Shown here piece after piece: positions 25,559 to 33,588 of a stretch of 38,985 bases of DNA; position 1 is the stretch's first letter, and every line of letters begins with the position of its first letter. The DNA lies in assembly GCA_024276495.1 (NCBI GenBank), contig JAJRXC010000006.1, forward strand, positions 1-38,985, given 5' to 3'. The stretch comes from Actinomycetes bacterium. Its GTDB lineage: Bacteria > Actinomycetota > Acidimicrobiia > Acidimicrobiales > Aldehydirespiratoraceae. The notes below the pieces were generated by a model. It saw only the letters and a list, made by a program, of their open reading frames with translations. It ran no database searches and had not been told where the DNA came from. Made by a program: the position numbers and the translations under genes.

Positions 25559-27720
25559 CGTTCCGGCCGGCCGTGGCGACCTCGTTGACCACCGCGCTCC
25601 TGGTCACCCTCGCGACGCTGCCGTTCCGGGACGTGTTCGGGGACTGGAGTTGGGCCGCCGCCGTCATCGGCGCCGCCGTCGGCGCGGCGATCCTGGCGAC
25701 CCACATCGAGACATCGAGGCCCCACCTCTCCCCGGTGGCGATCGTCGCCATCACGGGGCTCGGTGCGGCAACGTGGGCCCTGCTGGTGCCGCTCGGCGAC
25801 CTCCTGCTCGGCGACCCGTTCTCGACTCAGGTCTGGCGAGAGCTGCTCCACGGCGTGTTCAGCGGCTGGGGAGCCTTGCTCGAGGAGCAATCGCCACTGT
25901 CCGATCCCCGCCGGGCGGAGACCTTCGCGGCGGTCCTCGCCTGGATCGCCAGTGCGTCCGGCGTGCACATCGCGGCCCGCCGCCGAACCGCGCTCGGGGC
26001 GGTCGCCGCCGGCGCCGGGGTGCTGTGGATCAGCGCGTCGGCGGCCCTCCCGCGGGGTCTGACACCGGCGATCTTCGGGGCGGCGGTGGGAGCGATCGCG
26101 CTGGTCGCGATCTCGACGCTCACCCGGGCCCCCGACCAGCACTGGAGAATGCGACGGACGCTGGGGTTGACCTCGATGATCGCCGTCGCCGCGATCGCCG
26201 CGACCATCGCCGGTTCGATCGCGGGCGGGTTCGACCGCGAGCCGTTCGACCCGCGTTCCTCACGGGCGACCGAGCTCGTGACCTTCGAGGTCCCCGACAT
26301 CCTCGCGGAGTACGGTGTCCGACGCGACCGGGACGCGACCGTGTTGACGGTCGACGGCACCCAGCTCCCCTCGCCGCTCCGGCTACGGCTCCAGGTCTAC
26401 GAGACCCACGACGGTGAACGTTGGCTCCCGGCGAGTGGCTTCTCCGAGCTCGCCACCTTCCCCGGACCCGAGCTTCTCCCGCCGGGCGAGTTCGCGAGCT
26501 TCGAAGTCGCGATCGATGATCTCGACGGCCCGTGGATCCCGCTTCCGGACCGGCTCATCAGCACCGACCTCGTGGAGCTCCGCTGGAACGAGGCGACCCA
26601 GACGGCGCTTTCGGCCCGGCCGCCGACCCGCTTCACCGTGACCGGGACCTCCATCTCCCGGGTCGGGATGGAAGGGCTGGAGATCGCCCGCGACGAGGTC
26701 CCCGACCGGCTCAACGAGATCCCGGCCGGGCTGCCGCCGCTCATTCGCACGGTCGCCGAGGAGGCGGCAGCCGACACGGCCGACGCGCTCGGCACGATCG
26801 ACGCCATCACCGCCCGTCTCCGGACGCTCGGCCGCGACGAGACATCGGCGCCGGGCCATTCGTTCGGCCGTCTCGTCGACGACCTGTCGAACGACCGGGC
26901 GACCGGGGCCGAGCAGATCGCGTCGCTCCACGCGCTGATGCTGCGGGCGGTCGGCATCCCCAGCCGAGTCGTCGTCGGCTATGTGACGACGTCGCCCGTC
27001 GTCGAGGCCGCGGATCTCCAGATCTGGACCGAAGTGGCGTTTCGCGGCATCGGCTGGGTTCCCTTCGATCCCGTGCCCGCCGCCGGCGACAGCGGCACCG
27101 AGCTCGACCCCGACGCGACCGCGACGACCACCACCGTGCCCGACGATGCCGCCGTGCCGGCCCGGGCGCTGCCGCGTGAGCTCGGACCCGGCGAGAACCT
27201 CGACCGCGACGTGATCGGTTCCGACGGGGAGCTCTCGCTTCGCGACGCGGTCATCGCGATGATCGTCGTTCTCCTGGTGGCGGTCCTCCTCCTTGTCGTC
27301 GCGAGGGTGAGTCGGCGGGGCTTTCGACGAAGCAAGGGCCTGCGGGCCGATGTTCGGGTGCTGGGCGCATGGGCCGAGACCGTGGATCGCCTGCGGGAGC
27401 TGGGTGCGCCCGTCACGAAGTTCACGACGATCGACGACGTCGTCTACATGGCCGCGGCAACCGACGAGGCGCTGGGCGCGGAGGTCGCCGTCATCGCCGA
27501 GCTCGCCTCGACCGCGCTGCACGCGCCGGTCGAGTCCTCATCTGAGGACGCGGCCCGCGCCTGGGCGCAGCTCCGAGTGGTCGAGTCGCGGATCACCTCG
27601 GTCCGGGGTCGCCGTGCCATCGCGTTGCGGCACCTCGATCCGCGGGTCTTTCGCTACCGCACGCCCCGACCCCCGCCGTCGCGGCCCGGGGGCCGTCGGG
27701 ATCGGGTCAGGGCACCGTGA
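25555..27720 (+). CDS. Transglutaminase-fold membrane protein (TgpA-like), apparently catalytically inactive
   Basis: A 721-residue protein with about seven N-terminal membrane helices (first at about 7-24, last at about 207-227), an exported transglutaminase-like domain at about 400-510, one more helix at about 564-586 and a cytoplasmic tail of about 130 residues. The fold is recognisable from GIPSRVVVGYVTTSP and IGWVPFDP. Where active members have Gly-x-Cys-Glu-Gln, this one reads TGAEQIAS, with Ala at 452. Where they have His in AHAWVEV, this one reads LQIWTEV, with Gln at 489. Only the Asp (505) remains. It overlaps DUF58 by 4 nt and ends overlapping the PKD gene tail-to-tail by 14 nt. 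Confidence 0.85.
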   Translation: MTFRPAVATSLTTALLVTLATLPFRDVFGDWSWAAAVIGAAVGAAILATHIETSRPHLSPVAIVAITGLGAATWALLVPLGDLLLGDPFSTQVWRELLHGVFSGWGALLEEQSPLSDPRRAETFAAVLAWIASASGVHIAARRRTALGAVAAGAGVLWISASAALPRGLTPAIFGAAVGAIALVAISTLTRAPDQHWRMRRTLGLTSMIAVAAIAATIAGSIAGGFDREPFDPRSSRATELVTFEVPDILAEYGVRRDRDATVLTVDGTQLPSPLRLRLQVYETHDGERWLPASGFSELATFPGPELLPPGEFASFEVAIDDLDGPWIPLPDRLISTDLVELRWNEATQTALSARPPTRFTVTGTSISRVGMEGLEIARDEVPDRLNEIPAGLPPLIRTVAEEAAADTADALGTIDAITARLRTLGRDETSAPGHSFGRLVDDLSNDRATGAEQIASLHALMLRAVGIPSRVVVGYVTTSPVVEAADLQIWTEVAFRGIGWVPFDPVPAAGDSGTELDPDATATTTTVPDDAAVPARALPRELGPGENLDRDVIGSDGELSLRDAVIAMIVVLLVAVLLLVVARVSRRGFRRSKGLRADVRVLGAWAETVDRLRELGAPVTKFTTIDDVVYMAAATDEALGAEVAVIAELASTALHAPVESSSEDAARAWAQLRVVESRITSVRGRRAIALRHLDPRVFRYRTPRPPPSRPGGRRDRVRAP

Positions 27721-30700
27721 TGGTGCGCACGGTCGAGTCGGGAGGTCCGACCCCCGAGCTCACGGTGAGGGTGACGTCGTACGAACCCGGTGCGGGATAG
27801 GTCACCAGCGGATTCTGGGCGGAGGCGTCGCCCACGGCCGAGGGGTCGCCGAAGTCCCACGACCAGGCGATGACCGGGGGGCCCGTCGAGGTGTCGGTGA
27901 ACTGGATCTGCGGGCCGGCCGGCGCCCAGGTGAAGCCGGCGGTGAGCGGCGGCGGTGGGTCCTGCACGGTGACGAACGACACCGCGGTTCCGACCATTCC
28001 CAGGGAATCCGTGGCCGACACCGTGACGGTCCAGCTGCCGGCTGCCGCGAAGACATGGCTGATCGACGGCCCCGCGGCCGGATACTCGAAGGTCGAGATG
28101 CCGTTGCTGATGGCCCAACTCCATGTCAGCCCGGTGAGCCCGTTCGCGTCCGTCGAGCTGAGGCCGACGGTGTCACCGGTGGTGATGATGCCCGACGGCG
28201 AAGCCACCGGCGGCGTGGGAGACGGCCGGGGGTTGACGGTCAACGGCACGCTCATCACGTCTTGGCCCCCGAACGGGCCGGTGATGCGCAAACTGACGTT
28301 CTTGGGGCCCGCGCTGTTGAAGATGTGCACACCGCTCGGGCCGAGAGGAACATAGCCACCACCTTCGAAGTCCCACTCCCAGGTGCTGACCGAGCCGGTC
28401 ACGACCGGAACGAAGCTCACCGCGACTCCCACGGTGGCGGGTGACGGGGCGGCGCTGATCGACACGATCGTCGGTGGTGGCGGCGCGGTGATGGTGATGT
28501 CGCGGGAAACGATCGCGTCCTCGACCGGCCCGTGAGCGAAGAGCTTGATGGTGTAGACGCCGATCGCGTCGAAGTTGTGGATCGCGGTCTGGCCGGTGTA
28601 GTTCCAGAGGCCACCGGGTCGGGTGATCTCCCAGCGCCACGAATCGATCGGACCGGATCCGGGCAGAACGACACCTTCGAGGGCGACGGTGCCGACCGGG
28701 GCCGTGGCCGGCACGGTCGCGGCGATCGCCACCGACGGCGGCGGCGGGTTGACCACCGTGAACAAGCGTCCGGCCCACTCACTCCAGTCCCCGAGCGGCC
28801 CGCGTGCCTGCATCCGCACGACATAGCTGCCACTGGCCGCGAACGCGTGGTCGAATCGGGGCGAGGGACCCGACAGGATGGGCGTGCCGTCACCGAAGTC
28901 GACCCGGTAGAAGTCGATCGGCCCCGACGTGGGGTCGACGACGCCCTCGAAGGTCGCGACGGCCAGCGTGGTCAAGAGGCCCGAGTCGTCGGGCAGCGAC
29001 CGCACCCCCGACAGTCGGGGAGGACCGGGATCGACGTTGATGACGACGGGGCCGAACGTGTTGGCGTCGCCGTTCGCGTTCTCGACCGTGAGCAGCACCG
29101 AGTACGCCCCGGCGACCGCGTAGGAGTGGGTCGGATTCTGGACACCCGAGATCGCGCCGTCGCCGAAGCTCCAGAACCAGCTCACCGCGTTGACGGATGC
29201 ATCCGTGAAGACGACGTCCTCGCCGGCGCGTACCGCCGTGCTCGAAACGACGAACTCGGCGGTCGGTTTCAATCGAGGTTCGACGATCACCGTGACCGAG
29301 TCGGAGCCGTTGCGGTTCGAAACGGTCAACGTGACGATCTTCTGGCCCGCCGACGTGAACGTGTGCAACGGGTTCTGAACGGTGGAGGTGACGCCGTCTC
29401 CGAAGTCCCACAGCCAGCTCGACGCGTCGATCGACGCGTCGATGAACGCGGTAGGTTCACCGACCCACGGCGACGCGTCGAATCCGCCCACGAGCGCGAG
29501 CGGCGCGGGGAGCTCGGGAACGACCTCGACGAAGCGCACCGTGGAGTCGGTTCCCGCGCTGTTCGTGGCCGTGAGGGTGAGGACGTAGGTTCCCGGGGTG
29601 GTCCACACATGGGTCACCTGCGGGCCCGACGCCGAATCACCGTCGCCGAACGACCACAGCTCGGTGTCGGGAGCGTTGGTCGAGAGGCTCGAGAGGATCA
29701 CTTCTTGACCGGCCTCGATCACCGTGGGCAGCGACGCGATGCTCGCGATCGGGGAAAGCGTGGGCGGCGCCACCACGATGTCCACGAAGGCCGTCGACGA
29801 CCCCGCGTCGTTCTCCGCGGTCAGCCGGACCGTGAACACGCCCTCTTCGAGGAAGACGTGCACGACCTGCGCACCGGTGCTCGTGCGGCCATCGCCGAAA
29901 TCCCAGGTGAAACGGGCCGGGTCGGTCGAGGACGAGCCGACGAAGCTCAGCGGTGCCCCGAGGTCGACCCGGGTCGTCGGAACGTCGATCACCGCGACGG
30001 GCACCCGCAGCTCCTCGACCACCACGATCACGACCGACGCCGAATCCGACCCCTGTTCGTTCGCGACGGTCAGGACGACCGTGTAGGTCCCGGGCGCACC
30101 CCAGACCTTGCTCACGTTCGGCGCGGTCGCGGTCGTGCCGTCGCCGAAATCCCATCGCCAGCGGTCGATCTCACCGGCGCTGCGATCCTCGAACTCGACG
30201 GCATCGCCGACGTTCACGACCGAGGCGGACAGGCCGAAGTCCGCGGCCGGTGGCAGCGCGACCGCCGCGGGAACCACGACGATGGTCAAGGAGATCTCGG
30301 CGCTCTCGTCACCCCGGTCGATTCTCAGGGTCACGGTGAAGGTGCCGGGTTCGTCCCACACCTTCTCGACTTCGGGCCCCTCCGCCCCGGTTCCGTCTCC
30401 GAAGTCCCACAACCAGGAGTCGGGCAGTCCGGTCGAGTTGTCGACGAAGCGCACCGGCTCCCCGACGGTGACGGTGTCGGCGCTGAACCCGAAGTTGGCG
30501 ACGAGACGGTTGCCTGGAGCGTCCTCCTCGTCGTCGTTCTCCTCGGGGTTGCGCAGGTCCGTGGTCAACACTCGGGCGGTGACGACCGCCGAGTTGTCGG
30601 ATGCCGCGGCTCCGTCGAGCCCCTCGACCGCGAAGTCGACGTCGGCGTCGTCGCCGCCGACGACGGCCAGGGATCCGCCCTCGTCGAGAACCGCACGAAT

Positions 30701-31783
30701 TCCGCTTCCACCGGTGTCGACGAACCGCACGACCCCGTCGGCGTCGAGCAGCGCCGCCACCGCGGTGCCGGTGTCGTAGGCGATGACGAAGTCGTCTCGG
30801 CTCCGAAGCCTCATGTCACCCGGCGAGAAAACGGCGAATCTCTCGACGACCCGGCGCCACGGCTCGACGATGTGAACGACGCCCGCGGCGAGCTCCGGCA
30901 CGAAGACCCGGCCGCGGGCGACGACCGGTCGTCCCAGCGGGCCGACATCGGCGCCGAGGTCGACCGACGAGCACTCGCCGTTGTCCAGGTTCGCGGCGAG
31001 CACGGTCGATCCCGCGATCCCGATGATCCAGTTCTCGGCGCTCCCGACGATCTCGTCGGCGGTGACGAGCGCCGACCCGGCGCATCCCCGGCGCGAGCCG
31101 TCGAGACCCTCGACGCGGTCGTCGGTGACGACCACGACCGCATCCGCGACTCGCACGAGCACCCCCGAGGACGTCGCGGCGTCGGCGACCACCCCACCCG
31201 ACTCGATCTCGAACCGCTCGCGGCCGTTCTCGCCGACGACGCCGCGACCGCGCGAGGCGAGCGAGCGCAGCGGCCCGTCGACGACCGTCGTGAACGCGCC
31301 GGTGACATCCGGGTCGACGATCGCCAACTCGGTCGGTGATCCCAACGCGATGGCCTCCAGGCCGATGTCGATCAGCGCCGTCTCACCATCGAGGGCTCGC
31401 ACCTCACGGACGATCTCCTGGAGCGCCGGGTCGACGAGGACGACTCGGCTCGATTCGCGGTCGACCACGACAACGCCGTTGTCGCGCTCCGCGAGCACGA
31501 GCTCGGCTCCCGGCTCACCGACCGGCACGCGGGCCGTGACCTGACCGCTCCCGACGTCCACCCGCACGATCTCACCGGTGGTCGGCGCGGGCACCCACAG
31601 CCCGGTGGGCGGCGTCGAGATCTGGACCACGACCTCCGGGTCGATCCGAAACGCTGCCGCGAACGCACCGAACGTGACAACGAGTGCCACCACTCCCGCG
31701 ACCATCCGACGCCCACGCACCAGTTCCGAGGATACCGCATCTCGACGCGTCCGGTCGTCGGGCCCACCGACCACTTCGACCAC
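27707..31783 (-). CDS. Giant exported protein: propeller-like N-terminal region plus about eleven PKD repeats
   Basis: 1358 residues. A basic RGRR precedes a single membrane helix (about 28-46), so about 1310 residues lie outside the membrane. Residues 60-400 form short beta repeats (EIVRVDVGSG, VVVVDRESSRVVLVDP) like a beta-propeller, with just two cysteines (234, 271) that could pair. An acidic linker (412-425) leads to about eleven PKD-type domains at about 428, 514, 596, 678, 763, 842, 922, 1015, 1104, 1190 and 1280. WDFGDG or a close form is kept in repeats 1-7 and 11; 8-10 are diverged. No sorting signal is seen. GTG start at 31783. PKD repeats usually serve adhesion or spacing. Confidence 0.88.
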   Translation of the reverse strand: MVEVVGGPDDRTRRDAVSSELVRGRRMVAGVVALVVTFGAFAAAFRIDPEVVVQISTPPTGLWVPAPTTGEIVRVDVGSGQVTARVPVGEPGAELVLAERDNGVVVVDRESSRVVLVDPALQEIVREVRALDGETALIDIGLEAIALGSPTELAIVDPDVTGAFTTVVDGPLRSLASRGRGVVGENGRERFEIESGGVVADAATSSGVLVRVADAVVVVTDDRVEGLDGSRRGCAGSALVTADEIVGSAENWIIGIAGSTVLAANLDNGECSSVDLGADVGPLGRPVVARGRVFVPELAAGVVHIVEPWRRVVERFAVFSPGDMRLRSRDDFVIAYDTGTAVAALLDADGVVRFVDTGGSGIRAVLDEGGSLAVVGGDDADVDFAVEGLDGAAASDNSAVVTARVLTTDLRNPEENDDEEDAPGNRLVANFGFSADTVTVGEPVRFVDNSTGLPDSWLWDFGDGTGAEGPEVEKVWDEPGTFTVTLRIDRGDESAEISLTIVVVPAAVALPPAADFGLSASVVNVGDAVEFEDRSAGEIDRWRWDFGDGTTATAPNVSKVWGAPGTYTVVLTVANEQGSDSASVVIVVVEELRVPVAVIDVPTTRVDLGAPLSFVGSSSTDPARFTWDFGDGRTSTGAQVVHVFLEEGVFTVRLTAENDAGSSTAFVDIVVAPPTLSPIASIASLPTVIEAGQEVILSSLSTNAPDTELWSFGDGDSASGPQVTHVWTTPGTYVLTLTATNSAGTDSTVRFVEVVPELPAPLALVGGFDASPWVGEPTAFIDASIDASSWLWDFGDGVTSTVQNPLHTFTSAGQKIVTLTVSNRNGSDSVTVIVEPRLKPTAEFVVSSTAVRAGEDVVFTDASVNAVSWFWSFGDGAISGVQNPTHSYAVAGAYSVLLTVENANGDANTFGPVVINVDPGPPRLSGVRSLPDDSGLLTTLAVATFEGVVDPTSGPIDFYRVDFGDGTPILSGPSPRFDHAFAASGSYVVRMQARGPLGDWSEWAGRLFTVVNPPPPSVAIAATVPATAPVGTVALEGVVLPGSGPIDSWRWEITRPGGLWNYTGQTAIHNFDAIGVYTIKLFAHGPVEDAIVSRDITITAPPPPTIVSISAAPSPATVGVAVSFVPVVTGSVSTWEWDFEGGGYVPLGPSGVHIFNSAGPKNVSLRITGPFGGQDVMSVPLTVNPRPSPTPPVASPSGIITTGDTVGLSSTDANGLTGLTWSWAISNGISTFEYPAAGPSISHVFAAAGSWTVTVSATDSLGMVGTAVSFVTVQDPPPPLTAGFTWAPAGPQIQFTDTSTGPPVIAWSWDFGDPSAVGDASAQNPLVTYPAPGSYDVTLTVSSGVGPPDSTVRTITVP

Positions 31784-31828
31784 CCACCGTGGTCGCGTTG
31801 GCCGGATCGTCGAACCGGATTCCTTTGT

Positions 31829-32575
31829 TCAGAGGAGTTGATCGACGAGTCCGGCGATGTCGTGAGCCACGAACCGTGGTGTCGGGGTCACCGGCAGATC
31901 GGTCTCCCCGACCACCCCGGTCAGCACCAACGCGAAGTCGTAGCCGAGCGACTCGGCGAATCGGCCATCGGTCTCCGGACGATCCCCCACCATGACGCCG
32001 TGGTCGCCGATCCGCTCCCGGACGAGCTCGGCGATCGCCTCGTGCGGCTTTCCGGCGATCTCCGGATCGACCCCGGCCGCGGTCGCGACGGCAGCGACCA
32101 ACGCGCCGTTGCCGGGCAGCAGGCCGTCGGCATCGGGGAACGTGGCGTCGTCGTTGGTGGCGATGAACCGGGCACCGGCCCGGATCGTCCTCATCGCGGC
32201 GGTGAGCATGTCGTAGTCGAACGCCAAGGTGATGCCGACCACCGCCACGTCGGCGGATCCGGAGCCGACGATGGTCGCCCCGCGCGCCGCCACCGCCTCA
32301 CGCAATCCGTCGCTTCCCACGACGAAGACCCGGTCGGCGGGATCGATCATGGCTGCCGCGGCCATCGCCGCGGTGATGACCAGCGACTCCGCGTCGGGAA
32401 CGCCGTGTGAATCGAGCTTGGCCGCCACCTGGGCCGGGGTTCGTGCCGCGGAGTTGGTGACGAAGGCCAGCGGCACACCGGCCGCCCGCAGCCGAGCGAC
32501 GGCCTCGGGCGCGCCGGGAATGGTCCTGCGGCCCCGCCAGATCACTCCATCGAGGTCAATCGCCCAGGCGGTCAG
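31829..32575 (-). CDS. HAD-superfamily (class IIA, NagD-like) phosphatase with a CTG start
   Basis: A 248-residue HAD hydrolase of the NagD/phosphoglycolate phosphatase type. HAD motif I is AIDLDGVIWRG with Asp7 and Asp9, motif II FVTNSAA, and motifs III/IV are in GKPHEAI and MVGDRPETDGRFAES. Motif I lies upstream of the first GTG (32545), so that GTG cannot be the start. No ATG, GTG or TTG exists in phase before it. A CTG at 32575 forms a CTGA overlap with the korB stop and has a strong GGGAGGT site four bases before it. I therefore take CTG as the start. The substrate is unknown. Confidence 0.83.
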   Translation of the reverse strand: MTAWAIDLDGVIWRGRRTIPGAPEAVARLRAAGVPLAFVTNSAARTPAQVAAKLDSHGVPDAESLVITAAMAAAAMIDPADRVFVVGSDGLREAVAARGATIVGSGSADVAVVGITLAFDYDMLTAAMRTIRAGARFIATNDDATFPDADGLLPGNGALVAAVATAAGVDPEIAGKPHEAIAELVRERIGDHGVMVGDRPETDGRFAESLGYDFALVLTGVVGETDLPVTPTPRFVAHDIAGLVDQLL

Positions 32576-33588
32576 CTGACCTCCCAGGTCGGCAGGCTGT
32601 GGAGCAGCGCGTGGAGATCGCCCGGGCCGGCGTCGGCTTGCGCCGCGGCCAGTTGGGCGTTGAGCGACACCCCGTAGTCTTCGTGTTCGACGGCCCGGAA
32701 CACACCCACCGGGGTCGGACTGTGCCGGTCGCCGGCCAATCGGCTCAACGCGAACGCCACGCTCGGGTCGGGGGCGGCCTCGTCGTGGATCACGAGGGCA
32801 TCGACACCGACGTCGGCCACGTCGACGATGCGGGCGACGCCGTTGTCGAGGACCACTCCCCGAGCGCCGTCGGCCCCGAAACGCACCGGCTCGCCGTGGG
32901 TCAGGTTGATCAGCATCTCGGTGCGGGCGTCCTTTTTCGTGATCGCCGCGAACGCACCGTCGTTGAAGACGTTGCAGTTCTGGTACACCTCGACGATCGC
33001 CGAGCCCTTGTGGTCGTGGGCCCGTCGGAACATCTCCTGCATGTGGCCACGATCCATGTCGTGGGTCCGGGCCACGAAGGTCGCCTCGGCGCCCAGCGCG
33101 AGCGAGATCGGGTTGAACGGCGTGTCGATCGAACCCCGAGGCGTCGACTTCGTCACCTTGCCGACTTCGCTCGTCGGCGAGTACTGCCCCTTGGTCAGGC
33201 CGTAGATCTGGTTGTTGAACAACAGGATCGTGAGGTTGACGTTGCGCCGCAACGCGTGGATCAGGTGGTTCCCGCCGATCGACAACATGTCGCCGTCACC
33301 ACCGACCACCCACACGTCGAGGTCGGGCCGGGTCAAGGCGAGGCCCGTCGCGATCGCCGGGGAACGCCCGTGGATCGAGTGGATCCCGTAGGTGTTCATG
33401 TAGTACGGGAACCGGGCCGCACAGCCGATCCCGGAGATGAACACGGTGTTCTCGCGGCTGGTCCCGATCTCGGGCATCAGCAACTGCATCGCCGTCAGGA
33501 TCGAGTAGTCGCCGCAGCCGGGACACCAACGCACCTCCTGATCGCTCGACCAGTCCTTCTTCGTGGTGGTCACGGTTGTGTCGGTCAT
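32572..33588 (-). CDS. korB: 2-oxoglutarate (2-oxoacid):ferredoxin oxidoreductase, beta subunit
   Basis: TPP- and Fe-S-containing subunit that with KorA oxidatively decarboxylates 2-oxoglutarate to succinyl-CoA, reducing ferredoxin. 338 residues. Cluster cysteines are Cys22 and Cys25 (WCPGCGD), Cys56 (GIGCAARF) and probably Cys205 (QNCNVF). The TPP/Mg site is GGDGDMLSIGG with LLFNNQIYG. ATG 33588 overlaps the korA stop (ATGA), with GAGGAG about 7 nt upstream. An in-phase frame continuing to 34200 is antisense noise. It corresponds to M. tuberculosis KorB (Rv2454c). Confidence 0.93.
   Translation of the reverse strand: MTDTTVTTTKKDWSSDQEVRWCPGCGDYSILTAMQLLMPEIGTSRENTVFISGIGCAARFPYYMNTYGIHSIHGRSPAIATGLALTRPDLDVWVVGGDGDMLSIGGNHLIHALRRNVNLTILLFNNQIYGLTKGQYSPTSEVGKVTKSTPRGSIDTPFNPISLALGAEATFVARTHDMDRGHMQEMFRRAHDHKGSAIVEVYQNCNVFNDGAFAAITKKDARTEMLINLTHGEPVRFGADGARGVVLDNGVARIVDVADVGVDALVIHDEAAPDPSVAFALSRLAGDRHSPTPVGVFRAVEHEDYGVSLNAQLAAAQADAGPGDLHALLHSLPTWEVS

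Noticed and set aside
28532-31339. A 935-residue open frame on the plus strand opposite the PKD gene
   Set aside because: It is rich in Arg, Asp, Gly and Val with no domain, and mirrors the codon pattern of the PKD gene. It is a typical antisense shadow in GC-rich DNA.
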